A stretch of DNA of 64,000 nucleotides from Mortierella sp. BCC40632 (taxonomy: Eukaryota; Mortierellomycota; Mortierellomycetes; Mortierellales; Mortierellaceae), in assembly GCA_011634665.1 (NCBI GenBank), contig WAEK01000010.1, positions 957,001-1,021,000 on the forward strand, written 5' to 3'. Positions 50,174 through 61,002 of the stretch are shown here, one piece after another. The notes beneath the pieces were generated by a model. It searched no databases. It had not been told where the DNA came from and saw only the letters and a list, made by a program, of their open reading frames with translations. Position numbers and translations under genes: made by a program. How positions within the stretch are numbered: position 1 is the first letter of the stretch; every line of letters begins with the position of its first letter.

Positions 50174-51599
50174 GTTGGGTTCTGATAAAGACAAGAAAAA
50201 GAAAAAAGAAAAAGAGACAAAAAAAGAAAAGGGAGGAGAAAGAGGTGTACGCACGAGTAGCGCCCTTGCTTCGCCCCTTGTTGCACAGGCTTCTTCCTTT
50301 GCAGGAACAAACACACTTCCCTCCGAGCCACACGGGTACTCTTTCTCACAGGTAGATTATCGTAGAGTTTGCAGGCAGTGCCAAGAAGCTACTCTCAATC
50401 TAAAGGGCAATATGGGGCACCGACCACGGTCCCCAGGCAAGCTTGAGTCATCTCCTAGGATAAATGGACAGAAAACTCTGTTTTTGAACCACCCTTGACT
50501 CTCATGGCGAGGACATCTCTGCCCTTCCAGTCGTCATAGTCTCTCAACTTTGATGTTCCTACGTTGCAGCCTGATCTCGGGCCATCTGAAATTGCAACCA
50601 ATAGAGTTTATCCTGAAAAGAAAGATGACCAGAGAAGATTGTTCAACAGTGCGTTTTGACCAAAACTGGCAAGACGAGAACGGGAGTGGGATTAGTATCC
50701 CTGACCAGTCGTCTGCTGGTGTGCTCGGAGGCAGTGAAGGAAGCAATTCCTTTGAAGTTTGGACCATGTTCTACCAACAGAGGCGGTCTGAAGTTTGGAT
50801 CTCACCAATGACACTAGACACCAAATAGTCAGTAAGCTCTGTTACCGACCACTGCTGTGAGCGAAACTATTCGTCATTTGAGTTCCAGTTGAGATACGAT
50901 AAAAATCTCTTGAGAGAGGGCAGACGCCTTGTTCCCCTTTGACATAGTGATTCTGAGGACTACAAAGGAAGGGGACAATCAGCGAGAGCCTAGTGACATC
51001 ACCCAAAGGATCAGAATCGTAGGAGAGAAGCATTGATCATTTGCCATGCAACCTAGGACATCCGACCGATGACCTGGCGATGGTCATCCAAATTAATGGC
51101 TGAGGAGGATCCTAATGTCCTGAATTAGTGTTCTTTTAATACATCAGGAGGACAGGAAGATCAATCCTGGCAAATGGACAAGTGAGTAAATGAACAAATG
51201 AGCAAATGGGCTCTTCAATCCTCGACCTGGACCATTAGTCGAGAAGAATTCCAGGATCGTAAATTGGAAGTTGGTAATGACGATGAGTTGGGACAAAAAA
51301 AAAAAAAAAAAATGGTGGCGAGGAGCCAGCGGTCAATGAAAATGGTTGGTGGCGCAAAAAAAGAAACAATCGCGAGGGTCCCCTCAACTCCAGTCCCTTC
51401 TTTGTCAGACCCATTCAGAGATGCTCGAGATGCCTGAGTGTATGAATGCCATTACTTCTCCTTCCGCTCCTCTCTTCACTCTCGAGTATTTGAGATTCGC
51501 GCTGTCTAGTTCACTGCCGGCCCTCACTGCATCTGCATAGTCTAAGAATACCAGATCCAGCAGGTGGGCCAAAAATCGTCTCTCAAGGGTCCTCTCATT
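50174..51599. other. Spacer upstream of channel copy B
   Basis: Leader and promoter of copy B, followed by sequence with scattered short frames and a poly-A at 51296-51311. No gene supported. The left edge of the copy C pseudogene lies near its end. Confidence 0.45.
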
Positions 51600-53250
51600 G
51601 CCTCAATTATAGTGCTTATGTCATTTTGGGTTTTGCTAACTCCTTCTTTCATTTCGAATACATCTCTCCTTGTTTAAGTCATGGCTGTCTTCATTTCGAA
51701 GAATTCCTCTTTCAGCTAAGTTATCTCCTTTTTCGCCTCGGTTGACTTTTGGTCAAGCTTGACAGTCTCGGTCGAAAAGTCACCTCTCAGGTTACCGAGA
51801 TGTTGGTCCTATTTCAAAAGCTGCTCCTAGATGCTCAAGACCCTATCAAGCAGGATTTGGTTCTGTGTAACGAACTTGCCTTCTGGCGCCACGGTTTCCG
51901 TAAGTTGCTCAACACCTTTGCGAATTGTCGACTCAGAGGACTTTTCAGTCAATTCATCCTCAAAAATGATCTCATCATTCATTTGTGCCACTTGTTGCCA
52001 GTGCTGCTTAACCTGGCAGGAGGTGGCTACATAGTAGATCATGCTAGGGAACCAGCCGAATCTCGGAAACCTTACCGAGGCACAAATGAGAACAGAGAGT
52101 TTCGAATGTTAGATAGGATTCTTGAGAGTGCCCATGCCCTCCGACACTACCATCTCCCAGTAATGACGGGTCTGAACCACCTACCAAGGGTGTAGTACGA
52201 CATGTCCTCAGCACTCTCAACATGCCAGAGTCTGTTCTCAAGTCACACCTGACGCCAAGAGTCGTCAGCCATGACGAAAGCATTGTTGATCAGGGCTATT
52301 GTGAGGAGGGTCTCGAGACAAAAAAAAAACATGACCAGGAGATATATATGACTGGATGGGTTCATGTTGAAATTGTTAGTGTTGTTGAGTGTCCGGATCC
52401 ATGTTGCCCTTTGGTTGGGATCTCTCGAAGGAAACTCATTGCACGGTGATTCATACTTTTAGACTCAACAAACACATCCTTTTCAAAGGATGTGTTAAGC
52501 AGACCCAACACTAAATCAGCGAGGTGAACCCAAAGGATTTGGATTTCGGCACTGACTGATATTGGGATGATCGGGGATCCAAAGCTGACCGAGAGTTGGA
52601 GAATATTTGCGCAATCCTCGAATAATAGCAAATCCTCTAGCAACATGGAGCACCAGGTCGGCGTATCTGGTCGTAGTGTCATCCATTCACTTGAGCAAGT
52701 GCATGATATATGTGACATCTCTGGTCTTGTCGAGACAGTACCTGACTAGGATTCACGCAAACCCAATCTCAACTGGGTCTCTCTTGACCACTTCAAGAGT
52801 GACCTCAACAGGGTTGGCTCTCAGAAGGATCTAGTCGTTTGTGACATTGACTTGAAGTAGCTACTTCAAGACTATCCCTTATTGGCGAACATCGCGTCTA
52901 ATAGTAATTGACCCAGTGGTTTGTTGAGATCAAGTATTTTGAATGGCCACCGGGGCTGCGATAGTAACTGACCAACAAGCGGCGAAATTTGATTGCTGAA
53001 TTGAACATCCCCTCCTCCTTACATCGAATTGAAGCCTTTCTGTGCCTATGGCCCTAAGTAGATCTTGAAACAACACTCTTGGATCCTCTTGTACACTCGG
53101 ACATTGTGATTAGTATTTGGATGTCACCACCATAGGCTCGGAGAGCCTGATGGCCTCCACGAGAAAAGGTCTCACCATCAAAGCAGCTCAAGGTCGGTGA
53201 TAGCCACAGCCAGTTCCAGCATACCTTGTCTACAAGTGCTCTGTTCTTCT
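51600..53250 (-). pseudogene. TRP-like channel pseudogene, tandem copy C, pore region deleted
   Basis: Homologous to copies A and B in the same order and orientation. 52042-51827 matches the start of their last exon (CQVKQHWQQVAQMNDEIIFE versus YQVKQYRQRIAKKDEEIIFE). 52300-52190 matches the exon after S6 (ALINNAFVMADDSWRQV then an in-frame TGA at 52243-52245, then LENRLWHVESAEDM). From about 52340 to 53200 it matches the end and middle of the large exon with many frame breaks. Between these parts only about 60 bases remain where copy B has about 1.6 kb, so all exons for the membrane helices and pore are gone. N-terminal exons are also missing. Non-functional as a channel. Confidence 0.85.
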
Positions 53251-54487
53251 AGGTTAATTTCTGGACTCGCACAAATACTGGTCTCACATTGTCAGGTATA
53301 CAAAACTAGCGAGATGAAATAGATCAGTCGAAAGTATTTGAGTTGTCAATGGTGAGGTTAAATGGATGGTGTCGTTCTTCAATGAAAGCCGCTGAAGCAA
53401 AAGGAACCTTTCGATTAAAGGATACACTTGTTTGGTCTTGGCCTGAATGGATAATATGCAGAGAGCCACCCTGTCAATGTACGTTCCCAATCTTTGCTGG
53501 CTGGTCTTTGCTTGCCGATTTTTGCTTAGTTCGTGGAAATTGTGTGGTTGCGAAGAGGCGAGCGATTGCGGCAGCCAAGTGAATGCAAGGATGAAGGTGA
53601 TATCGACGCTGGAGCATTACTCGATCATTGAACCCACCTCTATACCAGAACAGGAGGCGGATTGTAGCAGAGCCGAGTGATTGTAAGGACAGTTTTTGAC
53701 TCTGGTGGTGTTAGTTTGGACAACTGTTAGTTCAGGCGAAGGGGACGAGCGATGAGGCGGAAGGATGATGGTGACAGGAGAGGAAGAAGAGGAACCTTTA
53801 TAACTACATTCAACCTACATTTTCGTAGGAAATAACTAATAGATCTAGGTAGGCTCTAAGACAGAAGGACGCATTCCTAAAAAAGAGTACTAGGCCAAAG
53901 GACTTTTTCCAGGCCCATCTCCTCTTACCGATCTTTTGTTGTCTCTTTGAATGTCTGCCAAAGGGACACTAGTGAGATTGACGGTTTGAATGGCATACAA
54001 AGTTACGGAAGAGGAGATTGAGGAACACAGCTGTATCGATAGATGGTGCCCACAGTAGGGCTCTTGGAGATGGTGCTCGATGATCCTTCACTACCAAAAC
54101 TGTGCGCAATGGCACATAGACAATATCATGCATGAATCCCTTGAGTCTAAGAGGCTAAGAAGGCAAAAAGAAATAGAAAAGGGGGAGGATAGTAACATCT
54201 GTGCACCCCTTCTTTTCAAATAGCCACATACATATTTCTTCCGGTACGTGTACATCCCCTCGTCCCCTTTCTCTTTCAGCAAACCTCTTCCCCTCCCTTC
54301 CGACGGCTCTCTTCCTCACAACCCTCTCCCCTTACATTCGGCAATCTACTCCTCTTCGCCTTGGTTCTCCTCCTTACCTTTCCAGCACTCCTACCTTTTC
54401 GACACCGCTTTCTATTCCTACATCCATCGCATTCTCTGCCTTTCTATCACCTTTCTATTTTCGTTGCATCTCCAATACATCCTTTCG
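53250..54487. other. Upstream region of the lectin gene, unit 1
   Basis: Non-coding as far as I can see, with frames broken throughout. Pyrimidine-rich from about 54250. Corresponding sequence exists in unit 2 (56000-57612), so its origin by duplication is clear. Confidence 0.5.
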
Positions 54488-54495
54488 TATAAAAG
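54488..54495 (+). promoter_or_regulatory. TATA box of lectin gene 1
   Basis: TATAAAAG within a block of about 60 bases that is almost identical to the corresponding block of the duplicated gene. Located about 290 bases before the ATG; the leader appears to contain a small intron (GTAAGA at 54662 to TAG at 54771). Confidence 0.65.
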
Positions 54496-54778
54496 GCGTA
54501 TCTACCTCCAGGATCCTTCATCAATACACACCTGACCTGACATCGGCATCCCTCACACAATCCTCGCAAAAAAGCTGCATCTCAGACACCTATCAACCAC
54601 GCTCACAGCAACACTCACGGAAGACATCACACCGCTTGTGCTCTTTCTTAGTTAAACTCTTGTAAGACTATGACTTTGACGTCTGTGATTGTAATTGAGG
54701 AATAGAGGTAATGATTCATAACAGACACTCCGCCTCTCTTCCCTCGCACACTTTGCTAAAAAAAAAAATAGGAATACC

Positions 54779-55231
54779 ATGAAGTCCATTGTGTTTATCC
54801 TGTCCGCCATTGCGGTGTGCGCTGCCCAGAATATTCCTCCAGGTCCAGTCAGGATCCAAAGTAATGCAAGACCGGACACATGTATGGGCGTGCAACAGGC
54901 ATCCGCAGGCTCGCCAATCGTACCAATGCCCTGTGGATCCCCATCGACTGTATTTGTGCTACCAGAAGGTAGTGGATCTAATAAGATAATCCGAGTACCA
55001 AACTCCAATCTCTGTGTGAGTTCGAGAGGTCAAGGCCCATCACCCTTGTTCGCGGCTCCATGTAGCCCTGCCGATCCAAACGAGAGATGGAATATTCCTA
55101 GTTCACCTGCTAGTCCAATTACAGCACAAGGAAATCTTTGCATTAACGTGCCACCAAATAACGGCCAAGCTATTGCGAAGTTGCCTTGCAACGGAAGTCC
55201 TCCACAGAAATGGACCGTTAGACGTTCTTGA
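54779..55231 (+). CDS. Small secreted ricin-B-like (beta-trefoil) lectin
   Basis: Single coding exon of 150 residues. Signal peptide MKSIVFILSAIAVCAA (cleavage about residue 16), then a compact Cys-rich domain with pattern typical of ricin B-type beta-trefoil repeats: C-M-G-V near residue 36, VPMPCGS, LCVSSRGQG, APCSPADPNERWNIP, NLCINVPPNN, KLPCNGSPPQKW. The two Q/E-x-W motifs (NERW, PQKW) end the second and third repeats. Such domains bind carbohydrates; no catalytic domain is attached, so it is a lectin-type secreted protein. It could act in cell-wall interaction or defence, but that is inference. It is preceded by a TATA box and a probable intron in the 5' UTR (54662-54771). Duplicated in the next unit. 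Confidence 0.82.
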   Translation: MKSIVFILSAIAVCAAQNIPPGPVRIQSNARPDTCMGVQQASAGSPIVPMPCGSPSTVFVLPEGSGSNKIIRVPNSNLCVSSRGQGPSPLFAAPCSPADPNERWNIPSSPASPITAQGNLCINVPPNNGQAIAKLPCNGSPPQKWTVRRS

Positions 55232-55739
55232 TCTTCAGATGCCAAGTATCATGAGACCTAAATAGTTCATTATTTTATACTTGGCATTCATGTTTGAATG
55301 CTACTTTCTGCAACAATAAAACCAACACGACAGGGGATCGTGAAAACGAAGGGAGGAATTCAGAAGCATTTGATTGAGAGGTGAGGGTCAAGCCAGGGTG
55401 TTCGTGCTTTGTGGGTGTGCTTTGAAATTTAGGCCAAATCTGTCTTTCTGAAGGTGCAGGTTGTGCAGGACAAAGATGACAAAGGAAGTCTTGAGTCCAT
55501 TATCCGAGCCAGCGACCCCGTTACTGTCCCACCCTCTCCTCCCTATTGCCTCCATTGCACTCCCGAAAGAAAGATGCAGGCTCAGAGTCAGTTAGGAGAG
55601 GGTTTCTAGCTGGTAATTTTTTTTTTTTTTTTTTCCCTGTAGACTCGAGTTGAGTTAAAGAAAGAAATATTACTACGGCAAAGGGATCGCTTTCTCGGAT
55701 AATGAACTCAAGACTTCCTTCGTCGCATTAGCCCAGCAT
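55232..55739. other. 3' flank of lectin gene 1 and duplication junction
   Basis: Contains AATAAA-bearing 3' UTR sequence (near 55315) and the flank shared with unit 2 to about 55530; a T run lies at 55618-55634. The junction to unit 2 lies between 55530 and 55740. Confidence 0.5.
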
Positions 55740-56738
55740 AGCAATTGACCAGCAAGAGGTGAAACTTGATTGCTGAATTGAACATCCCCTCCTCCTTGCA
55801 TCGAATTGAAGCCTTTCTGTGCCTATGGCCCTAAGTAGATCTTGAAACAACACTCTTGGATCCTCTTGTACACTCGGACATTGTGATTAGTATTTGGATG
55901 TCACCACCATAAACTCAGAGAGCTTGATGGCCTCCACGAGAGAAGGTTTCGCCATCAAAGCGGTTCAAGGTCGGTGACAGTCACAGTCAGTTTTAGTTGT
56001 TTCTCTTTTCTTTTTTCTTTGTAACCTAGTATCTGCCTGGCGCACAAAACCATATCAGGGATGACCTGTGTTACAAAGATCTTTTCTACGAATGACCTTC
56101 TCTGGCTTCACATTGTCGGATATAGAAGAGTAGCGAGATAAGATAGAAATAACAGTACTTGAGTTATAAGTGACGAGTTTAAATGAGCGGTGCCTTTCTT
56201 CAATGAAAAACGCTCGAGCAAAAGAGATTTTTCGATTATTGTCCTTCTCACCTGTTTTTGACTTCCGTTTGCGCTGCTTATTTGAGGATTAACAGCTCCC
56301 TTCGCAGTAACCCCATGCAACGGACCATGCATAATCCACGAAAATAAGAGTGGAAAAAACAAAAACAGATGAAATGGAGAATAAAGGATATACTTGTTTG
56401 AACCTGGCTCTATCGGATAATTTACAGAGAACTGTCTTGTCAAATTTGCGCTTGTGACCTTTGCTTTGTGAGTGCATGCCTGGTTAGTGAAGATTGCATG
56501 ACTGTCAAATAATAAGCAGATGGAGGCGATCGTGGCAGTAAATTGAGTGAAAAGATGAAGGTGAGATCAACGCTAGAGCATTATTCGATCATTGATGCTA
56601 CTTCTAACCAGAGCAGGACATGGATTGTGACCGAGCCAATTATTAGGGAGGGCAGCATTGGGCTTTGGTGGTGTTTGTTCGGGTGACTGCTCTTTGTTCA
56701 GGCAAAGGAGACTATCAATGAGGTGGAGAGATGATAAA

Positions 56739-56901
56739 GATAGGAGAAGAAGAAGAAGAAGAAGAAGAAAGAAGAAGAAGAAGAAGAAGAAAAGGAGGAG
56801 GAGGAGGAGGAGGAGGAGGAGGAGGAGGAGGAGGAGGAGGAGGAGGAGGAGGGAGGAGGAGGAGGAGGAGGAGGAGGAGGAGGAGGAGGAGGAGGAGGAG
56901 G
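56739..56901. repeat. (GAA)n/(GAG)n microsatellite
   Basis: About 160 bases of GAA triplets passing into GAG triplets, interrupted twice. Unit 1 has only about 16 bases of similar sequence at the equivalent place (about 53777-53793). Confidence 0.95.
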
Positions 56902-57612
56902 AACACGACGGTTACTATTGGATTCAACCTACATGTTTGTAAGAAATAGCTAGACATATTTGCACCTTTAGGTTGCAGGACGCGTTCCTGATAAAGAGCT
57001 CTAGGCTAATGCACCTTTTCTAGGCCCATCTTCTTTCACTGATCTCTTGCTACACCCCACGGGATGTTTGTCAAAGGGACACTGGTGAAATCAATGCTTG
57101 GCATGCAGCACAGAAGAGAAAAGTAGCTATTGACAAAAAAAGGGATTCAGGAACACCGCAATGCCGACACCAACTTTTCGTGCCCATGATAGAGCTCAAA
57201 ACGATGGCGCTGGACGATTCCTCACTGCGTGGTAGCACAGGTGTCATGTGTGGATCCCTTTGAGTCTAGAAGGGCAAAATGAAAAAGACGAGGAGGGTGT
57301 ATTCCTCTATCCCTTCTGTTTCCAATGGCCGCATCTCTTCTAGTACTTAAACTTTCCTTCACCCGTCCTCTTCCGTCTAACACCCTCCCCTCAATTTCAA
57401 CCACCCTCCTCCCCTTTCTTTCAGTCGCCCCCTCACCTTCCATTCGACAATCATTCTCCACTTCCTTTTGACAGCCCCCCTCCTTTCCAGAACCCCCTTC
57501 CTTTCTGATACCACTTTCTATACGTCAGTCCCTTAACTTTCTCGATTTCCCACTGCCTTTCTCCCAATGTCCTTTCTATATTTGGTGCACCTCAAATATC
57601 TACACCCTTTCG

Positions 57613-57620
57613 TATAAAAG
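57613..57620 (+). promoter_or_regulatory. TATA box of lectin copy 2
   Basis: TATAAAAG in a block near-identical to that at 54488; the probable leader intron (57784-57893) is also conserved. Confidence 0.6.
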
Positions 57621-57900
57621 GCGTATCTACCTCCAGGATCCTTCATCAATACACACCTGAACTGACTTCGGCATCCCTCTTAGAATCCCCGCAAAAAAGC
57701 ATCTCAGACACCTATCAACCACGCTCACAGCAACACTCACGAAAGACCTCACACAACTTGTACTCTTTCTTAGTTACACTCTTGTAAGACTATGACTTAG
57801 GCATGTGTGATTATAGTAGAGGAATAGAGGTGATGATTTCTAACAAACATTCCACTGCTCTTTCCTTGCACACCTTGCTAAAAAAAAAAACAGGAACGCC

Positions 57901-58354
57901 ATGAAGTCTATTATGTTTATCCTGTCCGCCATTGCAGTGTGCTGCCCAGATTTTTCCTCTAAGTCTAGTCAAGATCGAGAGTAATGCAATGCCGGGCGTC
58001 TGTATGGGTGTGCTGCAGTCATTCGCAGGTTCGCCAATCGTACCAATGTCCTGTGGGTCCGCACTGACTTTATTTATACTACCAGAAGGTAGTGGATCTA
58101 ATAAGATGATCCGAGTACCAGACTCGAATTTCTGTGTGAGTTCGAGAGGTCAAGGCCCAGCAACCTTGGTTGCGATCCAATGTAGCCCTACCGATCCACT
58201 CCAGAGATGGAATATTCCTGGTTCATCTGCTAGTCCAATTACATCACCACAAGGAAATCTTTGCATTACTATACCACCAAATAGCAACCAAGCTATTGCG
58301 AAGTCGTCTTGCAACGGAAATCCTCCACAGAAATGGACCGTTAGACGTTCTTGA
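57901..58354 (+). pseudogene. Duplicated lectin gene with frameshift in signal peptide
   Basis: Paralogue of 54779-55231. The ATG at 57901 opens MKSIMFILSAIAVC as in copy 1, but two bases are missing near 57940, and the frame then reaches a stop (QDRE-stop) after about 23 codons. The remaining domain continues open in the other frame to the same C terminus (PQKWTVRRS), with all lectin cysteines and both tryptophans kept. No ATG in the lectin frame precedes the domain near the old start. So the copy has lost its export signal, or is translated from a non-AUG or internal codon. Alternatively an assembly error; the deletion has not been checked against reads. Confidence 0.8.
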
Positions 58355-58650
58355 TCTTCAGATGCAAAGTATCATGAGAACTAAATAATTCATTATTTTA
58401 TACTTGGCATTCATGTTTGTATGCTACTTTCTGCAACAATAAAACCAACACGACAGGGGATCGTGAAAACGAAGGGAGGAATTCAGAAGCATTTGATTGA
58501 GAGGTGAGGGTCAAGCCAGGGTGTTCGTGCTTTGTGGGTGTGCTTTGAAATTTAGGCCAAATCTGTCTTTCTGAAGGTGCAGGTTGTGCAGGATAAAGAT
58601 GACAAAGGAAGTCTTGAATCCATTATCCGAGCCAGCGACCCCATTACTGT

Positions 58651-60119
58651 GATAGATCAGTGGTAGTATTCCTCGTCTCCCATGACAGCGGTCCTGTTTC
58701 ACCCTCCCTGAAATTGAATCCCTTCGTTCTCTAAAAAGTACATTTGAAGAAAAGAAAGGCGATGGTGGAAACGTCATGCCAGCCAACAGTAACATGATGC
58801 TTAAGAGTAGACGAGCTGGCGACGACTGGCCGTGAGGTGATAGGGCTTAGGGAAAGTATCAATCGTCACTGACAGTCTGGGGAAGAAACGCAGACATAAC
58901 ACTTCGGTTACGCACGTAATGTGGAAGCCATGACGCCCAGACCAGCACAGCTCTCTCAATTGGATAGCCTATGGGCTTTCCAATCATAGCTGATTAGCGA
59001 CTACAATCAACGCATAAAATTGCTGTTACTACTCATTTATTTGAGGGCAGATCCCAATTCGAAAGCGAATCCTTTTTGTTCTCTATGCTGATGAGAGACC
59101 AAGCACACGAGAAAGTTTAATATCGATATCAAGCTGGGCACAGATTACATTTGTCAACAAGGAGGGAGCGCTCCTAGTCTCTCTCTCTCTCTTTGGCACA
59201 TGCAACTTCCTTCGACCTAGCGAAGCCATGTGTATCAACTTATCCAATGGTAAGTTCTCATCAATCGGCTAGCCTTACTACCTATCATTCTTGCTAAAAT
59301 TGACCCGAGGGGGGTTGCTGCATTCGCAGATATACAACAATCAAATGTCACCATGACCCTCACCTGTGTCCGGTTGATCCTCTCGAGGACAATCTTGCCC
59401 ATACACAAGGTTACCAAGTCAGTATTTCTCAAATGAAGAGTTTGTCTACCATGTACCAGCCATTGCTCGGGTTTTCCTCACAAGATAGTAGGTTCTGTAG
59501 GCGCAGTGTCCAGAGTGCAGAGTTTATTTAGCGTTTTTTTTTTTTTTTTTTTCTGGATTCTTAATTAAAGAGGAGGGTAGGGATCTGGCCTCCACAGATA
59601 TCAGTGTGAAGCCTTCATGGCAACTAGCTTTGCTATAAAATAGTACCCCCTTTGTTCAATTGATTTCGACTGTTGTCATTGGGGCTCCGCCACTCCAATC
59701 GTGGTTTTGTCATGTTAACCCCCCCTCCCCTTATCGCGATTTCTCACGACCAAAAGAATTCCGCAGTCGTCCTCCAATGAAAACAGTCGAAATCAAATGA
59801 ACAGAGGGATGGACGGGATTGACCTGAACATTATTTGTTTGGAATCCGAAGAGTGACCCGGTTACCTTAGGGTAATGTTCAAGAAAAGGGAGATGCTAAT
59901 GTAGCATCAGATTCAGTATGTCGTTATTCTAGGGATTGGACGAGCCTGCGATAGCAGGCGATGTCTAATGTTCAGCATTGTCGTTGACTCCTTCTTGAAA
60001 TGCATCTTTGTCTTTAGTATTAACTCTTTTAAATAGCCACTTGGTTTGCTACCCAGTTATTGGAACTAACAAGGGATTTCTTCCTATGAATGCGCGGGTG
60101 GGGGTGGGGAGAGTTTAAT
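58651..60119. other. Intergenic region with MITE-like element
   Basis: No gene recognised. Contains the inverted-repeat element at 59646-59810, a T run at 59534-59553 and short frames only. Confidence 0.5.
59646..59810. mobile_element. MITE-like inverted-repeat element
   Basis: Arms 59646-59684 and 59773-59809 are inverted copies over about 37 bases; the shared core is TTGATTTCGACTGTTNTCATTGG with minor differences. About 90 bases without coding capacity lie between them. Size and structure are those of a miniature inverted-repeat transposable element; no clear target-site duplication was seen. Confidence 0.65.
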
Positions 60120-60474
60120 CTAAGCCTGAGCACTTGCAGATACTATAAGAATAGAAGTTGCCACCATTTGTGTCCACGGAATGGGAAGTAGAGAACACCT
60201 TGCATCCCTGGTACGCGGACTCTTAACTGATATAATTGGCAACTTTCTTGTAGTAGACGCCTCCAGCATAGCATGTGCAAAAGCCCATGTCTCCATCAGC
60301 ACTACTACCACCAACACCGCCCCGATCAATGATCTTCTTGAGGCAGCCCGTTCCATCCATCCAATAGTGGGCGTTTGGTTTACCGCAGTCAACAATATCG
60401 GTATCTTGGGCATTGGCCAAACTGGCAAGGCACACAATCGCGGAAACGACGCTCAGGGCAGACAAGAGCTTCAT
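60120..60474 (-). pseudogene. Small secreted Cys-rich protein interrupted by in-frame TAA
   Basis: ATG at 60474 starts a strong signal peptide (MKLLSALSVVSAIVCLASLA, cleavage about residue 22), followed by a Cys-bearing mature region (VDCGKPNAHYWMDGTGC, GFCTCYAGGVYY) that stops at TAA 60225-60223 after 83 residues. The same frame then stays open and protein-like for 33 more codons with further cysteines (AYQGCKVFSTS, YSICKCSGLD) to a second stop at 60120. The spacing of the later cysteines repeats the earlier CxC pattern, so the first stop looks like a nonsense mutation or a readthrough site. A short protein of 83 residues may still be made and secreted. Family not recognised. Confidence 0.6.
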
Positions 60475-60501
60475 CGTGTATTCGTTTGCTTTGAATCTCA
60501 A

Positions 60502-60957
60502 ATGCGAACATCAGGTAGGCTTGGGGAGACCTTTTGTAATATATGTGGAATATTTCAAAGCGTGAGTAAGGCTGAGGAGTTCAATGGATTCGAAAAATGG
60601 CTGGCAAGTTCTGTCTTGATGGTCTTACCAGAAGGAGAAAAGGCTAGGGGGAGGAGAATCGCGAGTAATTTGTGTAGAGCAAAGAAGCGGAAGAGGCGAG
60701 AGATTGCATACCCTTGCTTCTATAGCCTCTGAGTAGAGGAATACGAGTTGGCACCAATCCTTGACAATGAATTCGTCAAAGGAACAAAGACAGTCCATTG
60801 TGCTTGGTCTCATACGCTACACGCTCTGAACTGTGACCCAACCTCGGTAAAGTCCTTGTCAGAAGAAGAATATCGAGAGATATGATGCCTTAGCCTGTGG
60901 GAAGGTTCAGGGTCCGAGTTGAGAATTTGATTATTATTTTTCTTTTGACAACAGCGC

Positions 60958-61002
<45 letters not shown>

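Larger units (their letters stand above)
52960..55530. repeat. Tandem segmental duplication, unit 1
   Basis: Runs from the relic channel fragment through the lectin gene to its 3' flank. Matching sequence recurs in the same order at about 55740-58650. The flank 55320-55530 is nearly identical to 58440-58650; the promoter and lectin coding regions are also close. Unit 1 holds the intact lectin gene. Confidence 0.85.
55740..58650. repeat. Tandem segmental duplication, unit 2
   Basis: Second copy of the segment at 52960-55530, direct orientation. It starts with the same piece of relic channel sequence (CTGAATTGAACATCCCCTCC) and ends with the same lectin 3' flank. Longer than unit 1 mainly because of a GAA/GAG microsatellite and other small insertions. 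Confidence 0.85.

Noticed and set aside
60120..60437. 105-codon frame overlapping the secreted Cys-rich gene
   Set aside because: It is a shifted frame of the gene whose other frame has a clear signal peptide and cysteine pattern.
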